A stretch of DNA of 64,000 nt from Calocera cornea HHB12733 (taxonomy: Eukaryota > Basidiomycota > Dacrymycetes > Dacrymycetales > Dacrymycetaceae): the NCBI GenBank assembly GCA_001632435.1, contig KV423952.1:1-64000 (forward strand). Direction: 5' to 3'. Positions 41,120 to 52,039 of this stretch are shown here, in pieces. Position 1 is the stretch's first letter. Each line of letters opens with the position of its first letter. The position numbers and the translations under genes are program-made. Under the pieces are notes generated by a model. That model was not told the origin of the DNA. It did not search any database and saw nothing but the letters and a program-made list of their open reading frames with translations.

Positions 41120-42006
41120 TCACTCGCGACCCCGCCGCGCTGGACCCCTTTGTTCTCGTGTGCGTTGCTGTCGCTCTGCAAGGCTCGCTGAGTCCAGCTT
41201 CGCATACCGTCTCCGCTTCCGATTGCTCGATTCGGCATGCTGCAATGCGAGCGCAGCGCGCTTCTCGGCGTCGAGCTCGTTCAACGGCACGGTCCGCTCG
41301 TCGCGCTTGAAGAATGTATGGTCTTCAAGTGCAAGGATGCAGGTATTGTTCATCGAGTACGCGTCCGGTATTGGGATGTGCCTGGCAATTCGGTCATGTC
41401 AGACGCGCGAACGAAGAAGGTATACGAGCACACGCACCCTGCCACATCGCACATCTCTTCGCATATCCCCTTGAGCGGGTTCACGCATATCCCTGCTCCT
41501 GTCTGGTACGCGCCTGGGTTTGTCCCTCCTAATGATGGCACGTAACATTTTACCTGGGAGACTCGTAAGGGACGGAGCAGGAATGTCGCAGCGAGGCACG
41601 CACTGGTCCACACGGCACGTAACACTCCCCTATCCCGGCTGAGTTGCTGTCTTGATCGTCTGCTGTCTGATCCTCTCCTGGACAATAGTCTGTTCGAACG
41701 ATCGCCATCAGCAGGTGATATTTTCATCCAGCAAGCCACCCGGCACGTACGACAGAAGAAGTACATTGGGCTGTCGTCGAACAGCGTTCCGGGGTGGAAC
41801 GCGACCTCTGCAAAGCTGCCCTGGTCGCAGAACTCGTACATGCACTGGTGGTTGATACACATCGGGTTCGTGCCGAGCATGCACTCGTCGGAGAAGGACG
41901 GTACGGGCCCGTCGTACGAGCACGACTGGGAGGAGGCGAGGGCGAGGGGGAGGAGCGCGAGGAGCGTGAGCGGTAGACACTGCGCGCGTCGCGTCGGCGC
42001 GTGCAT
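41120..42006 (-). CDS. Cysteine-rich secreted protein related to the repeat protein at 38.4 kb
   Basis: Four exons: 42006-41751, 41689-41604, 41553-41438 and 41381-41120. They give 239 aa. Ala/Leu-rich MHAPTRRAQ..LLALLPLALASS is a signal peptide. The next ~55 residues align with the N-terminal module of the 38.4-kb protein: C..LG(T/S)(N/D)P(M/I)C, then (Q/E)C(M/V)Y..C(D), then VAF..G.LF..SP(M/I)..(F/Y)(F/V)C. Unlike its relative, it continues with a second Cys-rich part: HYCPGED, ECYVPCGPVKCYVPS, GICVNPLKGICEEMCDV. The C-terminal ~85 residues are basic and contain FFKR, AEKR and RKRRR, again possible Kex2 sites, but without tandem repeats. A TATAAG lies upstream on the minus strand near 42141-42146. 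Function unknown. Confidence 0.84.
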
Positions 42007-43828
42007 TGTTGCACTTGCTAGGGAGGATGTTGGGGGGACCGACGAGCGCGAAAGAGAGGAGGGAGGCGAGGGCGCGGGGGGGACGGTAGGATGGAAGGAG
42101 AACAGTTCGATGGGAGCTTACGGCACGTGAGACGCGGCGGCTTATAGGAGGACCCTGAGGTTATTCCCTGGCCCATCCACCCCAACCACCACCGTGACCA
42201 CCAATTGAAAGTAATGAGCGGGCACCGGCGCGTGCCTTGCCAGCGCAACAAACAAACTCCTCTGGGGCGGAGCATGCCGACCGCCGCCGGCCGTCAGACG
42301 AGGCGATGGCGCTGCATGGGGGGAGGACAACAAACATTGCGCGGTCGAGAAGTGCCCATTCCCTGTGCGGGCATGCCCATGAGACGCGATATTGCCATGC
42401 ACCATCCCATGGGCCTCCTCACTCCGCTAGGTGATGCTTCCGCCATGCGCAGTCTCGTCGTCTGGGTGGACAGCGTGCCGTAGGTAAAGTAATGGTCTGG
42501 TACATATCGATGTACATCAGAATACATATGGAGGGTGGAATGCAGGTGTGTGGCAAGTCCGTGTTCGGCAGCATTCGGCCGTGTTCTGATGGGACCTGTG
42601 ACCACGGACAGTTTCAGCTCGGCGTGAACCTTCTGATGGAGTCGGCTCTACAATCGTGCGCCATGCTCAACTGAGGTGATGTCTCCATCGCCTCCGCTGT
42701 CCAGACCTTCCACGTTCCTGGCAGTGTACCAATGACCGGGACAGAGTGGACACTCCATTTGACACGCTCAATAGGTGGTGTTTCCATGAGGTGGACAGCG
42801 GTTTGTCATTCATCAACCATCCCGCGTGCATCGACCAGACGGCGGTTTTCGTGGTCGTCGTCACCTCACACTGGATAGCGCGTCTGCGCCAAGAGCTCTA
42901 GCACATACATTGTCATCCGATAGGTTGAGCTGTGCTCGAAAACACAGGACCGGAACAGTCCTGTGTGGCCGACGGCTTCCGCACGAGTGATTATGGACAT
43001 TCAACGACTCACAGAGAGCACGCGGCGGCGCGCATGAGCGCATGAGTGAGCTGCAGGAGGCAACTGCCCTGATCAGGCACGATGGTCCTGTCCTGGCCGG
43101 CAGTAAAGTCGGTATCCGCGTGCCGACTTCATAGCGTCCCTGCCGGCTGTGGTCGACGGGATGTAAGTGCAGAGCGAAGGTGGGCTAGAGGTTCGGTCAG
43201 ACGGGCGCTTGCCATGAGCTTAGGCCGGCCGAATATGCTTCCAGCCAGGGACAGTCAGAAACACAATCACGGCTCAACCGTTGCTTGGAGTAAAATGCTA
43301 TCTATCTATCATCCGAGACCGCCGGGAGGATCCAGCCAAGGTGGAGGTTCGAGCCGCTCCAAGCGTGCGGATCAACCAGGAACAGAGTGATGACGTTGTT
43401 TCCATCATCGGTGCGGGAAAGAAGGGCGATAATCAAACGAAGCGAACATGGCTAGGATGCGTGCAGGGAGAGGGCGGTGTATTGGGCGGATGAATAGGAA
43501 TGGACAAGCCGAGGAGGCGGGAGGAGGGAATAGGGAGGAAGGGTCCCTCATGACGAGTGCGTCACGCCGGGATTATTCGGGCCGAAGGAGATGGAGGTCT
43601 CAATCGACAGCCCAACGCCCTCTCCTGGGGGGCCACTCGAGCGTGGTGCCGCCCTGGGCGCCGATTGCCTCGGTTACCCAACGGGGACAGCACGCCCCGA
43701 CGGCCGTCCCGCTCAAATTTTGCCATATCGCCGGCCACCACACACGCGCTCTCCCACTCCATTCCCGCTTCTGCACCCTGCATCCGGCCCTGACAGCAAG
43801 GCACGTATAAGATACACAGACGGCCCCC
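42007..43828. other. 1.8-kb intergenic region, nothing recognised
   Basis: Frames are short, overlapping and without domain-like content. I saw no repeat copies, tRNA-like B box or splice-joined exons. The right end carries the ADH promoter with TATAAG at 43806-43811. Confidence 0.45.
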
Positions 43829-45035
43829 ATGGCAGACAAGCGTCCCCCTCCCTCATCCCCGAACGACCCTCCCGTACCCAAGAAGATAAAGACGGACGAC
43901 GACATGGCAGCCATCAAGCCCTTTGCAGAAGACGCCTTCAAGGGCTATGCCGTCACCGACACCGCCAACTGGACAGACTTCACCGTCATGAACTACAAGC
44001 CCAAGACGTTCACCGAGGACGATGTCGAGGTCGCCATCACCCACTGCGGCGTCTGCGGCTCGGATGTGCACACCATCACCGCCGGCTGGGGCGCGATCAC
44101 CCCGCCCCTCGTCGTCGGCCACGAGATCGTCGGGATCGCAACCCGCGTCGGCAAGAACGTCACCGAGATCAAGCTGGGCGACCGCGTCGGCGTCGGCGCG
44201 CAGATCGCCTCGTGCTTCACCTGCAAGGCGTGCAAGAACCACAACGAGAACTACTGCCCGAACATGATCGACACCTACGTGCGCCCCGTCCTCTCTTGAG
44301 CTGAGACATCCGCTGACAGCATATATGCAGGGCTCTGAGTACCCCGACGGCACCAAGACGATGGGCGGCTACTCGCTCGCCATCCGCGCCAACAAGCTCT
44401 TCGCCTTCCACATCCCCGACGGCCTTGCATCCGTGGACGCCGCGTCCATGCTCTGCGCCGGCCTGACCGTCTACTCGCCCCTCGTCCGCAACGGCTGCGG
44501 ACCGGGCAAGAAGGTCGGTGTTGCCGGGATCGGTGGTCTCGGGCACTACGCCATCATGTTTGCGCACGCCCTGGGTGCCGAGGTCACCGCCTTCTCCCAC
44601 TCGCCGAACAAGAAGGACGACGTGCTGAAGATGGGCGCGGACAAGTTTGTGATCTCGTCCGAGAAGGATTTCGAGAAGCCGTTCCAGCGCGAGTTCGACA
44701 TCATCATCTGCGCGCTGAACGTGAGCGAGGGCTTCCCCATTGGGCAGTACCTGACCATGCTCGACGTCGCGGGCATCTTCGTCATGGTCGGCCTGCCGGA
44801 GGGTCACCTACCCGCGCTCACCGCGTTCAACTTGCTCCCGAACGGCTGCCGCATCGCCGGCTCCCACCTGGGCAACCACGAGGAGATGATCCAGATGCTC
44901 CAGCTCGCCGCCGACAAGGGCCTCAAGCCCTGGGTCGAGACGATGCCGATGAAGGACTGCGGCAAGGCCGTCCAGGCCGTCAAGGACGGCAAGGTCCGCT
45001 ACCGCGTCGTGCTCGAGCAGGACCTGTCGCTATAA
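43829..45035 (+). CDS. Zinc-dependent NADP(H) alcohol dehydrogenase (cinnamyl/Adh6-Adh7 type)
   Basis: Exons 43829-44278 and 44331-45035 give 384 aa. The family reduces aldehydes, including aromatic and furan aldehydes, with NADPH. Catalytic-zinc ligands are in HCGVCGSDVH and VVGHEIVG. The structural zinc lobe is CFTCKACKNHNENYC. The nucleotide motif is GVAGIGGLGHYAIMFA, and MLCAGLTVYSPL is typical of the family. The N-terminal extension (MADKRPPPSSPND..PKKIKTDDD) is not part of the fold and contains a basic stretch. TATAAG sits only ~20 bp before the first ATG, so transcripts might start inside the extension and use the Met at 43904 (MAAIKPF), which matches the normal family start. Neighbours do not suggest a pathway. 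Confidence 0.95.
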
Positions 45036-45866
45036 GCGCGCGCGCTTCTACTCTCGGCTCACTGCGACGGCTGTGAAAGGGAAGGTGTACGAGCTGGCGG
45101 GAGAATGCTGCGATGATCTCGGGTTGATGCTAGCGGGTTGACGGGGCAAGCATGGGAAGGCGGCAAGGTGTGTTGCGATCTGGGTTGGCTGGCAATATGC
45201 ACGTGAAATGAACAACTGCACATATGTACCGCGGATCCGCTGTCAGAGCTGGACACCCGCTCGGACGGGAAATCAAACAGTACTATGAATATGAAGGAAT
45301 GGTGGTGTGACGGCTGTCCGCTGCTGTGTGCCAGGTGGGAGGTCGCGCGACGCGCCGATCGGCAGGACAAAGGGTATCTCCGCCTCCTCCGTGGAATGCT
45401 GCGTCTCACTCTCCCGCGATCACTGCTCAAACCCCCCTACCGGTGCACAGTGCCCACGCAAGTATTGCGAGATCCCAGTCACCACCAGTGGCAAACAGCG
45501 GATAGCATACAGTGCTGTTGTCACGCCAGAGCCGAAGATGCCAGCGAACACGTAACCTTGGTGTAACAGATGGGGCAGCTCGCTCGGCTCCCTGGCTCGT
45601 CTGTTGGCGGGCAGGAAGCACATAGGTGTCACCACTCGGGGAAAGACAGTTAGCAGCTAGCGATCTTCGGTCCTTCTGAGGCCGCGCAGAGGCGTCCGTG
45701 GTGGTCTCACCTCTTCCCCCGCTCGCTCGCCTCGTCGCCAGCCTGGGCACGGGCCAATATATACCTCTCCGCTAGCAGCTAGCACATCTCTCCCCGTCGC
45801 TCTCACCCTCTTCACGACCTGCTACGACTCCCTCCCCCTCCTTCCCCTCCTCACAAGCCAGCGACA
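45036..45866. promoter_or_regulatory. Intergenic region and promoter of the Kre9-like gene
   Basis: TATATA at 45758-45763 precedes a pyrimidine-rich leader (CTCTTCACGACC..CCTCCCCCTCC) and the ATG at 45867. No other gene is seen. Confidence 0.5.
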
Positions 45867-46696
45867 ATGCAGCTCCTCCTGCTCGCGTTCTCCCTCCTCC
45901 CGCTCATCAGGGCACTGACGATCACCGCGCCTACCACTGGCCAGGGCTGGACAGGCAACCAGACCGTGCAGGTACGTGCTACCCCTTTCATAGCTCTGGG
46001 AGGTCGGATGCGGAGCTGACGTGCGTGTACAGATCACATGGTCATCCATCGCTGGCGACCCCGCTACGTTCAGCATCGAGCTGTCGAGGCCGAACCAGAA
46101 CTTGGGCCCGTACGGCGGCTCCCTTGCAGTGGGGAACAACGGTGGGCTGAGTGAGCGCTGAGCTCGGCAGGAGTCTGATCAGTACACAGTTCCTACTGCT
46201 AACGGCGAGTTTACGTTCGAGCTGCCTCAGGTCCCTCCTGGGTACGTTTCCCCTCCTTCTCTTCCGCACTGAGCTAATGGACGCCTGCTTACGTAGCGAT
46301 GGGTACGAGCTCCAGTTTGTCAACATCTCAGACATCAACATCGTCTATGCCACCTCGGGCCTCTTCACGGTCACGGAGAACGACACGGTCACGAGTACGA
46401 CCAGCGCGTCGTCGATGACTGCCAGCACCGGGACGGGCACTTCGAGCGCAGTGACCTCCTCATCCATGACCAGCGGTTCTTCGTCGTGAGTCCTGCTTCG
46501 TATCATTTTCCCTGCCAAGTAGGGTAACGGAGCTCAATCCAGGTCTGCCTCCAGCACCTCCTCCTCCATGACGGCCACCCCAACCTCGTTCAGCGCGGCT
46601 GTATCCCTCATCTCCCCGACCTGGCTGCGGGAGCTCGTGGCGACCAGCGCTGTGCTGAGTGTGGGCATCGCGCTCGGCTTTGGCCTGCTCGCGTGA
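45867..46696 (+). CDS. Kre9/Knh1-like GPI-anchored cell-surface protein
   Basis: Five exons: 45867-45971, 46033-46150, 46190-46241, 46297-46485 and 46543-46696. They give 205 aa. MQLLLLAFSLLPLIRA is a signal peptide. The next ~95 residues, from LTITAPTTGQGW through WSSIAGDPATFSIEL and ANGEFTFELP to YELQFVNI and ATSGLFTV, match the Kre9/Knh1 N-terminal domain found in many fungal wall proteins. A Ser/Thr-rich stalk follows. The end is a hydrophobic VLSVGIALGFGLLA after a small-residue region, as in GPI anchors. The protein is probably O-mannosylated and anchored in membrane or wall; its exact role is unknown. Confidence 0.88.
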
Positions 46697-47359
46697 GCGA
46701 CCCACCGAAATCCGGCGGTTCGTTCGGCAGAGAGAAGGCGGGCGAACTATCATGCTGGCCCCATTTCTTCTAGGGACTTGGCTTCTCTTTCTTTTTATGC
46801 ACGGACTATTCCCACAAGGACTAGGTTGTTGCTTTGCTGACAATCCACATTCACACTCTTATGACGTGGAGAGTACGCTGACCGGCGTGCCACGCAAGTC
46901 GTTCCACGTTCTATCTCTAGGCTGTTTGCACGAGCTTCCTTCATATGCCAATCACTCCTCCGTCTGAAATCCGCGTGCCGAGCATTCAGCATCCCCACGC
47001 CCAGGATCCGCGAGTTCTGACGAGATCGCGTCGCTGGCAAGTGAGTATCTCAAGAATCGAGCAAGGTACAAATATCCGAGAAACTGGCAGATTGCAGACA
47101 AGCCCGGGAAGACCTAGAGTCAAGTTCCGCTTTTGCGGCATCACAAAGATGCTCAGTTTAGATTATTGATGCCTACTTCTTCGGCGTCCGCCCCACGACA
47201 GGCCTCGGAAGGTTCGCTTCCGGTGCTAGCTATCTACAAAATGAAGCCAACGGGAGTAGCGCATGGTCGTCCGCGCGACGGGCAAAATGCGCAATCGGAA
47301 GAATCGGGCGCAGAGGAGGGTTACCCCAGTGGCTTCAGGTGTTTAACTTGCCTCTATGT
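46697..47359. other. Intergenic, no gene seen
   Basis: Short frames only. The right part (47160-47359) begins to show isolated GGAAG/CTTCCG motifs of the array family. Confidence 0.45.
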
Positions 47360-48290
47360 TTATTCTGCTTCCGCGGGGTTGCTTCCCCTGTACGATATGC
47401 CTCCGATTCAGCACCTGGTTCCGCTCCCCGACTACGCGGAAACAAATGACTCTAGCGGAGGCAGGTCGTTGTGCGTTCTGCGCCCCCCCCCCCCACCAAT
47501 TAAATAATGCAGCCGAGGCAAACACAGAAGGCGGAGACACCTTCCCTTCCGGAGGCAAGTCATATCACGGAGGCAAATTTGAGAACGGAATCAGACCGGA
47601 GATTCAGGAACGGAAACAAATGAAGACACCAAACTATGCTCATCTCGGAAGTAAACTGGTAACCGAGCAAATACTCCGGAATCAAACAACTGACGGAAAT
47701 AAATTGTTGCTCGGTGTCAGAGGACTGACAGACATGGTGGGAACTGACAATGAAGCGCACAATGGACCAGGTGAGATTGCTACTGATCGTGACCTCGTTG
47801 ACCTCCAGCGAGGTTGTGCCGAGGCGCATCCGAACGTCGCGTGACCGGCATAAGCACGCGTTCATACCATTACGGACGGGGAGCAGCATGAAGTGGGTCT
47901 CTATTTCTTTGCTTCCGTTTCCGTACTTTACTCCCGCTATTGCGGGAGCAGATAAGGAAGCAGAAAGCAGCACGGAAGTAAAAAGTAGCACGGAACCATA
48001 AAAAGTGCCACGGAAGTAAATAGTACCACGGAAGCAAACCATCAAACGGAAGCAACCCACAACCCGGAAGCAAATAGGGAAGCGGAAGCAAACACGGCAG
48101 CGGAAGCAAAGAGTGAGGCGGAAGCAGAATGGCATCCCTCCGGAGGTAAATTCAAGCGGAGGTAAACTATGGACGGAAGTAGACCAGCAAGCGGGAGCAA
48201 ACGTGCCTTCACTGGAAGCATCGATGGACACGGGAGTGAACTGGGATATATTCGTAAGCTATGCGCTCTGGTGAAGAGGGCAGAAGGGAT
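47360..48290 (+). repeat. 18-bp minisatellite array E with duplicated DUF1349 5' end (block copy 2)
   Basis: The most regular part, 47960-48150, has consecutive 18-bp units with core GGAAGCAAA or GGAAGTAAA and variable remainders (TAGTACCAC, CCATCAAAC, TAGGGAAGC, CACGGCAGC, GAGTGAGGC). Looser units lie at 47400-47720. At 47918 TTTGCTTCCG appears in reverse, then a short inverted repeat CTCCCGCTATTGCGGGAG, and then the forward array, so the array is bipolar. It ends with the flank ATGGACACGGGAG..GTAAGCTATGCGC, shared with array D. A poly-C run lies near 47484-47497. Confidence 0.8.
47690..47865 (-). pseudogene. Truncated copy of the DUF1349 gene 5' end and promoter
   Basis: Read on the minus strand, 47865-47736 matches the promoter-side sequence at 33720-33592, and 47735-47690 matches its first ~15 codons. 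The intact gene has ATGTCTGTCATTCCTCTGA; the copy has ATGTCTGTCAGTCCTCTGA, followed by CCGAGCAAC in both. After this the similarity ends. The copy is embedded in array E. Confidence 0.82.
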
Positions 48291-48488
48291 CTTGTAAGCT
48301 ATCACGGTCTGCTGCGTGTCATGTCTAACAGCACGAGCACACCATATGGTGTGGAGGAATGAATAGTACAATGCTATTGAACATTAATTACAGCATGGAT
48401 CACTACCCTGTATCACGCGGCTGAGCCGCCCCTGAGCGGTAAAGTCGATGTGTCCTATGACGGCCCCTCCTCCACCTATGGTGCGCGC

Positions 48489-50276
48489 TCACAGACCGTA
48501 CACGAAGGTATACTTCTTGTCGCCGACGCGCACATCGGACCTGTTTTCCTCCTCCATCTCCTCCACCGTCATGTTGGCAACCTTCTTTGCTCTCCACCTG
48601 TTCGTCAGGCGCAGCAGGACGTGCGTCAAGCCGTACAGCGCGAAGGCACAGACCATGAGGCCAAGAGTGACACTCAATGGGTAGTGATAAGTGGGACCAT
48701 ACTGGGCTAAAAATAGCTCCGAGCCGATGATGCCAGAAAGGTTGCCCCATCCATTGATGGCGAGAACAACGACACGCTTGCCAGGTTCAGGTGTGTTGCC
48801 AGAAAGCCAGGCACTGGTGAGAGGCGACGAAATGAAAGAGCCAGAGAGCAGGATAAGCAATCCAGCATAACGTCCTCCGGTGTTGGCGAGCGGGAGTGTT
48901 ATGGTGATGATTAGGCCGACGATTACGATGAGCAGGCCGCTAAGGAGAATATCAGACTGCGAATAATGCGCTGGAACGAGACACATACCCTAAAATGTGG
49001 AACGTTCGATCCTTGCACCTATCGGACGAGTACGCGAAGCAGAGAAGCACGACGGTGCCGGCAACATAGGGAGGAACGGTCATCAGATTGGCAAGGGCAC
49101 CGGTGTATCCCAGTCCCTGATTCTCAGATTAGCACCTGGCGTACTTGTGGAACTCAGAGCAGCTCACCTTGATGACCACGGGGAAGAAGATCGTGAAACC
49201 TTGCGAAGACATGCTAGCCAGGATGTTCGCGCAGAGCGTGACCCACAGCCTCCAGTCCTTGATAGCCTCGATAATATCTCTCTTCGAGATCTTGTATGTC
49301 GCATCCAAGTTCGCAGCGGCGTCAATGACCATGCGCTTCTCGGCGAATTCACGCTCCTCTGGCTTCAAAAACCAAGCCGTCTTGGCATCCTTCGCAAGAA
49401 TGAAGGGGCAGATGGCAGCCAGGAGAATGGGGACCGAGCCTTCGAGGATGAACAAGTATTGCCATGAATACAGCGTGCCATGGAGTTGGAAGATGCCATA
49501 GGCAATCAATCCACCGAATGCGCCAGCGATGGCGAAGAACCCGTAGAAAACGGCAAAGCGGAAGGCCAGGTCGTAGCGCGGATAGAACAGGGAGAGGTAG
49601 GATAGAACCGTCGGGTAGAAGCCAGACTCGGCAATGCCCATGAGAAGACGGACAGCGATGAGTTGCGCATCGGTCTTGACAAAGGCGTGGGCGATGGTAA
49701 GGATACCCCACAGACTGCTGATGATGGCGATGAAGCGCGTCTGACCGAACTTCTTGCCGAATGCAGCCATAACGGGCTGAAGAGGGACATAAGTCGCAAA
49801 GAACAGACTGGTGGCCGTGTTGACCGAGGACGAAGGGACGCCAATGTCGGTGCTGAAGTTGTCCGTCTGAGCATTGCCCAGATTGCTGCGATCCAGACCG
49901 TTGAAGAGATAGATGGCCGCGCAGAATGGAATGACCTGTGCGATCTGCGTCAAAATTGATACTCTTCCAAGCGAGGATCACTGCGTACGTAAAGATCAAA
50001 CTTGCGATTCAGCCGATAATGGGCCTTCTTCTCCTCAGCCGTGATCGGACGATAGCCGCCTTGCTTATTGGTGGCCAGCTCCCTCCGTAACTCAGCAGCC
50101 CTGTTGTCGTCCACGTAGAGCGTTTCTTCAGCGATCTTGTCGGCGGTGACTCCGTGCATGATGACCTCCTGATGGAGGTGCGCTTCGTCGACGTGGTGCC
50201 CATGTTGGGCAACATTCTTCTCGTTGACGACCTCGTCGTGGATCGGGATATCCTTTTCCGAGTCCGAATGCGACAT
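48489..50276 (-). CDS. Second Dal5-type MFS permease
   Basis: Exons 50276-49989, 49944-49168, 49116-48989 and 48939-48489 give 547 aa. Same broad family as the 20.9-kb permease but a different branch. Landmarks are RLNRKFDLYIAQVIPF, AAIYLFNGLDRSNLGNAQTD (TM1 loop), RFIAIISSLWGILT, LMGIAESGFYPTVL (family signature), GWGNLSGIIGSELF and a C-terminal KKYTFVYGL. The N-terminal ~95 residues are hydrophilic and His-rich (AQHGHHVDEAHLHQEVIMHG), which is unusual and could bind metal or act as a regulatory tail. The third intron's acceptor was set by matching DRTFHILGGLLIVIVG to the family. It has only three introns, whereas its cousin has sixteen. Substrate unknown; nicotinate, biotin-type or peptide-related anions are possible. 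Confidence 0.95.
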
Positions 50277-51813
50277 GATGGTGAGCCGGGGGACGGGATG
50301 AGGATCAGCGAGGTACTGGGAAACTCGCTGTGGCCCTCCATGAACCCGGTCGGATCATTTATATATGATCGCTGTAATCAGCGACGCGGCGGGGAGGCTA
50401 ATTGCGGGGCCCCGCCCGAAGCGAAGGTCATGCGCGCGGGGCGGGGGCGGGGTAAGAGAGCGACAAAGTCGACTTTGAATTGATCCCGGGGAAGAAGGTG
50501 ACACCGTGACACGGTCAGGGAAGCCTCCACCCGCGGAGGCATGGCCTCGTAGCATTGCCGATCGTGCCGCTGCGGGTCTCCCCACTCGTGATTCTGTCGA
50601 TGTTGGTCCCATGCATCCTTCTCTCATACAAATGGCTTGAGCGTCGTCCACGTTCCTCGGGGTGGAGTCTCAGAGCTGTCAGTTGGCCCAGGGCTATCCT
50701 CCAGGGGCAAAAGTTGTAGGAGTTGCGTGGACAGCGACTGGTCCCTTTACTGAAAACCCCGTACACGTGAGCCCTCGCCCGTAATTTTGGCACCGGTTCC
50801 TGGTGGCTACGCGTCGCGGGTCCGTCGCCGAGCCAAGGCCGAATGTCGCGTATCCCGCGCCAGTCGCCTATCTGTTCAATCTGCGACTTTTCCTCTGAGA
50901 CCGCGTCCGTGTGACAGGTTAAGGGGGCACTCACCGACAACGTAAATCAGCTTTCGCGGTCACGGTGACTCTTCCACATGGGGACAGCCTTCTTTTTCGA
51001 GCCAGACCACCGAGACCTGCCCCCTGGGCATTCTGGGCCAGGTTGACAGGTTGTGTTAGCTTGCGTGCACCGACATCTGTCGTTGGCCGATCGCGGCGCC
51101 ACGCCCTCTTCGCTGTCCAGCGCCGAGACTTGGCAGCCTTTGCAAACCCGCCGGTGGAGAGAGACGCCGGCAGTCGGCGAGGGGCGGGATGACCGGGACT
51201 GGCTGATGTGTACGAGAGCCTATGGAGGACTTCAATTTTTCCAACGTGGGATTCCAGTGGCAACAGGCCACTCACCTATTATTGGAGGCACTATTCTTAG
51301 ACCCCCTATACAATCGTTTATGCTTGATGACCCATCGCGCCGGACAAGCGCCTCTCAGCTGAGGTTTTACTGGTAGCTGTGGAGGACAAAGTATTCATTC
51401 TCCACCGAGCGGGGCGCGCCGTCCGCAAATGGGAGAGGCGAGCGGAGCGGGCTGAAGTTCTCGAGATCTTCTCCACAACTTCCGACTCCCGACTCCCCCC
51501 CACACAAAAACACGAACACCCCTTGACCCCTGAGCCTGCTGCCTCGGCAAGAACCGCACGACCGTCCAGAATGGCTCGTGCACCGAGACACTTCACCTTC
51601 GGACACTCCAGATGGAGTAATATTGCAGGAACTGCGCCGCCAAGCGCTTGCCCGGTAATTACAGGGCGCGGCGCCGGCTGCCAAGTGCGGGGACGAGAGA
51701 ACCATCCTCCGCGCGACGTTAAGCTACGCGCTCTCTCGATTGAGCTCGTTTGTGAGTTGCCTGGACGGGTCGGCGCAACCAACACAGCAAAGGAGGAAAG
51801 AAGGATGCGAAGA
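50277..51813. other. Intergenic, no gene seen
   Basis: GC-rich with overlapping frames on both strands that lack protein character. It includes the promoter of the second permease at its left end. Confidence 0.45.
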
Positions 51814-51995
51814 GAGATCTGCCAGCTAGACTGTAACATCATCAGCGCGTGCTCCGCCTGGACCGCCTGGACCTTGCCACAAATAATTGCACCGGAAGGG
51901 AGGATGTGAAGGAATATCTGACAGCTATACTGTAATACTGTAATATCATCAGCGCGTGCTCGGTTTGGACCTTGCCACAGAAAATTGCACCTGAT
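51814..51995. repeat. Two direct copies of a ~90-bp unit
   Basis: 51814-51905 and 51906-51995 share ATCATCAGCGCGTGCTC, GGACCTTGCCACA and AAATTGCACC in the same order. A tandem duplication at the edge of the larger duplicated region. Confidence 0.65.
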
Positions 51996-52039
51996 TCAGG
52001 CAGAGATCTCCGCACCCGGGCAACCAAGTGGCATCTACA

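Noticed and set aside
43284..43400. GGTTCGAGCC word resembling a tRNA or Pol III B box
   Set aside because: No A box or cloverleaf could be folded around it. I found no tRNA or rRNA gene anywhere in the window.
48489..50276. The two Dal5-type permeases as a recent duplicate pair
   Set aside because: Intron number (16 against 3), N-terminus and most loop sequences differ. They are separate branches, unlike the true decayed copy at 24.4 kb.
51379..51909. 176-codon plus-strand frame and its minus-strand partner
   Set aside because: No start context, signal or domain; both strands are equally open and the region sits in repeat-rich DNA.
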